The notes beneath the pieces are model-generated. The model searched no databases, was not told the origin of the DNA, and worked only from the letters and a program-made list of their open reading frames with translations. 44,685 nucleotides of DNA from Promethearchaeota archaeon (GTDB lineage Archaea > Asgardarchaeota > Lokiarchaeia > Sigyniarchaeales > SOKP01): the NCBI GenBank assembly GCA_004375715.1, contig SOKP01000012.1:1-44685 (forward strand), in the 5' to 3' direction. The position numbers and the translations under genes are program-made. Below, in pieces: positions 42,364 to 44,685 of this stretch; position 1 is the stretch's first letter; every line of letters begins with the position of its first letter.

Positions 42364-43749
42364 ATGTCTTCACGCATACAAAAGTTAGATGAACTTAATA
42401 AAAATGGTCGAATTGTAGGAAGGGCTAATTATATATTTACACCCGAGATTGCGAGTTCTATTGGTTCTATTCATGGGAGTTCTTTTAAGAAAGACGAGAC
42501 TATTGTTATTGGACGAGATTATCATAACGATAGCCGTATGTTAAAGAGAGGTTATACTGCGGGAGTAATGAGTACTGGAGTGAATGTATTAAATCTGACA
42601 GAATGTACATTTCCATTGTTAGAATTCACCATAAGACGATTTGGAGCAAGTGGAGGTGCATATTTTTCAGGAGGTCATCTATATAGTGAAGACGTAGGAG
42701 TGAGATTTGCTGATGCTGGAGGTATAGAATTAGCACCTCTGGAAATAGAAAAAATCATTGAATCATACAATACCTACCCGGCTCAAATTAGACGCGTTGA
42801 TCCTAGGAGGATTGGACGTATTATTGCTATCCCTCAGACTCAAGATGTGTATGTGAAATCATTAGAACAATTTGTCAGCAAAAAACTTATCAAAGAGGCT
42901 GATTTAAAAATAGTAGTTGATTGTTCTTTCAGTCCAACGGGTAAATTAACTCCACTCTTAATTAATGAAGTAGGGGTTGAAGTAATTGCGCTAAATACTC
43001 ATTACCGTGAGAGATCACTAGTTCCGGTTCCAAGCATAAATACTATTAAAAATACTGCAGAAATCGTAAAAGCATCAAATAGTCATTTAGGAGTGTGTTT
43101 TGATGTTGACGGATCACGATTACTAGTAGTTGATGAAAATGGCTTAGAAATTAGTTTCGAAGATCTTTTGATGTTCTTCGTCTCTTATGATGAAAAAATC
43201 CAAAAAGCTAAAAATAGTACGATAATTACTACACCTTCAATTTCTCGCGTTGTTAAAGATTTTATAAAGGAGAGCGGACATCCAATTAAACTTGTAGAAA
43301 ATTATCCCGGTGAGCTTTCTCGTCAAATAAGACAAGAGAGAGCTTGTTTTGCTGCAGCAGATTCCTTGAAATTTTACTTTCCTCATTATTCTCCAATAAG
43401 CGATGGAAACTATATTTTACTCAAAATTTTAGAAATTATGGCTCTTCAAAAGGATTTAATAAGTTCTCTTACAAAAGGATTTCCCAAGGGTATAAAAGTC
43501 AATAAAACAATACCAATTTCGGCAGAAGGATTGGAGACAATCCACAACAAATTAATAGAGTTTGCAGATGAGCATAACTTGAAGTATCAGGATATTATCA
43601 ATGAATTAAAAATTATTGACGATGATGTGTACGTTAATATTAAGGTTGCTCTTAATAGAAATGCGATATTACTCTCTGCAGAGTCGGACGACAAACACAA
43701 ATCAGAAAAAATGATATCGGAGCTATCAAAAATACTTTCCAAATTTTAA
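42364..43749 (+). CDS. Phosphohexomutase-family protein with degenerate active site
   Basis: The 461-residue protein follows the phosphoglucomutase/phosphomannomutase fold throughout: early GRANYIFTPEIA, the IVIGRDYHNDSRM strand, and late FPHYSPISDGNYILLKI. But the catalytic centre is altered. Where TASHNP should hold the phosphoserine, FSGGHL appears at about 101-106, with Gly replacing Ser. The metal loop DGDxDR reads DVDGSR at about 247-252, with the third Asp replaced by Ser. The sugar loop NYPGELS is near 313-319, but the C-terminal phosphate motif (RPSGTEP) is lost. It is probably not a normal mutase. A regulatory or sugar-phosphate-binding role is possible. The neighbours are sugar-metabolism genes. 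Confidence 0.8.
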   Translation: MSSRIQKLDELNKNGRIVGRANYIFTPEIASSIGSIHGSSFKKDETIVIGRDYHNDSRMLKRGYTAGVMSTGVNVLNLTECTFPLLEFTIRRFGASGGAYFSGGHLYSEDVGVRFADAGGIELAPLEIEKIIESYNTYPAQIRRVDPRRIGRIIAIPQTQDVYVKSLEQFVSKKLIKEADLKIVVDCSFSPTGKLTPLLINEVGVEVIALNTHYRERSLVPVPSINTIKNTAEIVKASNSHLGVCFDVDGSRLLVVDENGLEISFEDLLMFFVSYDEKIQKAKNSTIITTPSISRVVKDFIKESGHPIKLVENYPGELSRQIRQERACFAAADSLKFYFPHYSPISDGNYILLKILEIMALQKDLISSLTKGFPKGIKVNKTIPISAEGLETIHNKLIEFADEHNLKYQDIINELKIIDDDVYVNIKVALNRNAILLSAESDDKHKSEKMISELSKILSKF

Positions 43750-43806
43750 TCACCCAAAAACACTAAAATTTAATTACATACAAAGTTAAATTATTACTAA
43801 TTTTAG

Positions 43807-43868
43807 CATATTATTTTATACCACGAAGCGAAATTAAAAATGGTCTGGTATTAATTTAAAATAATATG
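43807..43868. repeat. Imperfect inverted repeat between two plus-strand genes
   Basis: CATATTATTTTATACCA at 43807-43823 pairs with TGGTAT at 43846-43851 and AAAATAATATG at 43858-43868, leaving a 6-base bulge (TAATTT) and a 22-base loop. It lies 58 bases after the phosphohexomutase-like stop and upstream of the membrane protein. It might be a terminator-like RNA hairpin, an operator, or a mobile-element remnant. Confidence 0.4.
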
Positions 43869-43930
43869 TTGTTATAATATATATAATTGATAACTAAATT
43901 AAAAATAATAATTAGAAGAGAGTTTTTATT

Positions 43931-44623
43931 ATGGCTGTATTTGATATAAATTCTATAATTATCACAGGAACTTTATTTGTTATATTTGGAGTTTTTTTAT
44001 TTTTCGATCTTTTCAAGAGAAACGAAAAGTACGGTTATTTAGCGTATATTGTTGCTTTAGTACCCGTAAATTTTCTATGGTTTCTTCAGTTTGATGTTCT
44101 AGGGGCGTACTTGATATTGTTTATACTATGGAATCTGTGTTTATTACGGGATTTGTTTGGAGTTTCACGAAAGAATGATCCAAAACGAATCAACGACATT
44201 TTGCTATACCTGGTGTTAGGAGTAATAATTCAAATTATAATAACAGCGATTTTACCAGTGTCAATTGTTAGTATGCAAACTAATACTATGGCGTACGGAT
44301 TTTTCTATCTTCCTGATATTTATACTGCTTCGTTTGGTATTGAACTCTGGGTTAATCCTACAATATTGCTAGTCTTCCGTATTACTGCTTCTTTAATGAT
44401 AGGATTAGTCATCATTCCTTTGCTTGTTGATCTTAGAGATGAAGAGGTACCTCTTCCGGTATTCGTTTTCGTAATTGCTTTGTTTATCCTACCTTTTCTA
44501 TATTTGAGCTTTATTTGGCTACCAGAAGCGATGGGAGTACTAACTTTTCTTATGAGCGTCATCCTATTCATAATTTTACTTATTATAACAAAAAGTGGGA
44601 AAGAAGTCAAAAAAAAGAAATAA
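43931..44623 (+). CDS. Polytopic membrane protein of unknown function
   Basis: The 230-residue, very hydrophobic protein has six or seven predicted membrane helices, at about residues 8-27, 34-52, 55-72, 88-113, 140-163, 175-198 and 200-222. A cytosolic loop between the third and fourth carries LLRDLFGVSRKNDPKR, and the C-terminus ends in a Lys-rich tail (KSGKEVKKKK), consistent with a cytosolic end. No transporter or enzyme motif is recognised. It lies downstream of the phosphohexomutase-like gene on the same strand, but a 181-base gap with an inverted repeat suggests a separate transcript. Confidence 0.65.
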   Translation: MAVFDINSIIITGTLFVIFGVFLFFDLFKRNEKYGYLAYIVALVPVNFLWFLQFDVLGAYLILFILWNLCLLRDLFGVSRKNDPKRINDILLYLVLGVIIQIIITAILPVSIVSMQTNTMAYGFFYLPDIYTASFGIELWVNPTILLVFRITASLMIGLVIIPLLVDLRDEEVPLPVFVFVIALFILPFLYLSFIWLPEAMGVLTFLMSVILFIILLIITKSGKEVKKKK

Positions 44624-44642
44624 ACTATAATTTTGGGTATAA

Positions 44643-44655
44643 CACCTTTTAGGTG
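44643..44655 (+). terminator. Short hairpin after the last gene, possible terminator
   Basis: CACCT-TTT-AGGTG forms a five-base-pair stem 20 bases after the stop at 44623, and a TTTTT run follows at about 44672. It may end the membrane-protein transcript. The stem is short, so the call is weak. Confidence 0.25.
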
Positions 44656-44685
44656 ATCATCAAATTTAAGTTTTTACTCGTAAGC

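Noticed and set aside
1-44685. CRISPR array, tRNA/rRNA genes, insertion sequence or prophage
   Set aside because: No regularly spaced repeats, no T-loop/anticodon-like cloverleaf sequence, no transposase or integrase motifs were found by reading both strands.

Overview
The window is AT-rich DNA from an archaeon, most probably an Asgard (Lokiarchaeia-like) lineage. This rests on gene content, not on any database match. Typical archaeal metabolism (a CO dehydrogenase/acetyl-CoA synthase alpha subunit, an MtrH-type methyltransferase, GH57 glucanotransferase, archaeal-type Shine-Dalgarno sites) sits beside eukaryote-like signalling parts. These parts are an Arf-like GTPase with WDxGGQ and a C-terminal roadblock-like domain, a Ras/Rag-like GTPase with an N-terminal longin-like domain, a V4R/TRAPP-Bet3-like protein, and a VWA protein with two C4HC3 zinc fingers. 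Two large single-pass membrane proteins also carry a longin/roadblock-like cytosolic domain.

Layout. 97-2385 (-) is a secreted/membrane receptor-like protein; its full-length paralogue lies at 11815-14082 (-). Between them, 2470-7911 is an organosulfate block: an alkylsulfatase-type metallo-beta-lactamase (+), converging on an apparent minus-strand operon of sulfatase, TauE/SafE anion permease and a second sulfatase. 8284-11722 (+) is a leuA-leuC-leuD-like cluster without leuB. 14348-16331 (+) carries a U32 peptidase/RNA-hydroxylation-type protein and pcm. 16369-16836 (-) holds two small genes.

16879-21224 is a divergent pair of an intracellular GH57 4-alpha-glucanotransferase and a maltokinase-like kinase, with a broken small ORF between them. 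21250-22855 contains an RHH regulator and a divergent ArsR-like regulator separated by about 0.6 kb with operator-like repeats. 22895-33992 is the Asgard-flavoured core: a TPR/SNAP-like protein, MtrH-like methyltransferase, VWA plus tandem zinc finger protein, Arf-like GTPase, a small His-rich helical protein, CdhA, V4R protein, longin-GTPase and an unknown protein with tandem Trp repeats and a zinc ribbon. 34129-44623 holds a 2-hydroxyacid dehydrogenase, a small RHH regulator, a GalT-like transferase, a sugar nucleotidyltransferase, a very large GH13 protein, a phosphohexomutase-like protein lacking the catalytic serine, and a polytopic membrane protein.

How the parts may fit together. CdhA and the MtrH-like protein point to a Wood-Ljungdahl carbon route that may accept methyl groups. 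GH57, maltokinase, GH13, nucleotidyltransferase and GalT-like genes point to intracellular alpha-glucan/sugar-phosphate metabolism. The sulfatase block points to use of sulfate esters. The GTPases, longin/roadblock-like receptors and V4R protein suggest a membrane-associated signalling or trafficking-like network. No rRNA, tRNA, CRISPR array, insertion sequence or prophage was recognised.
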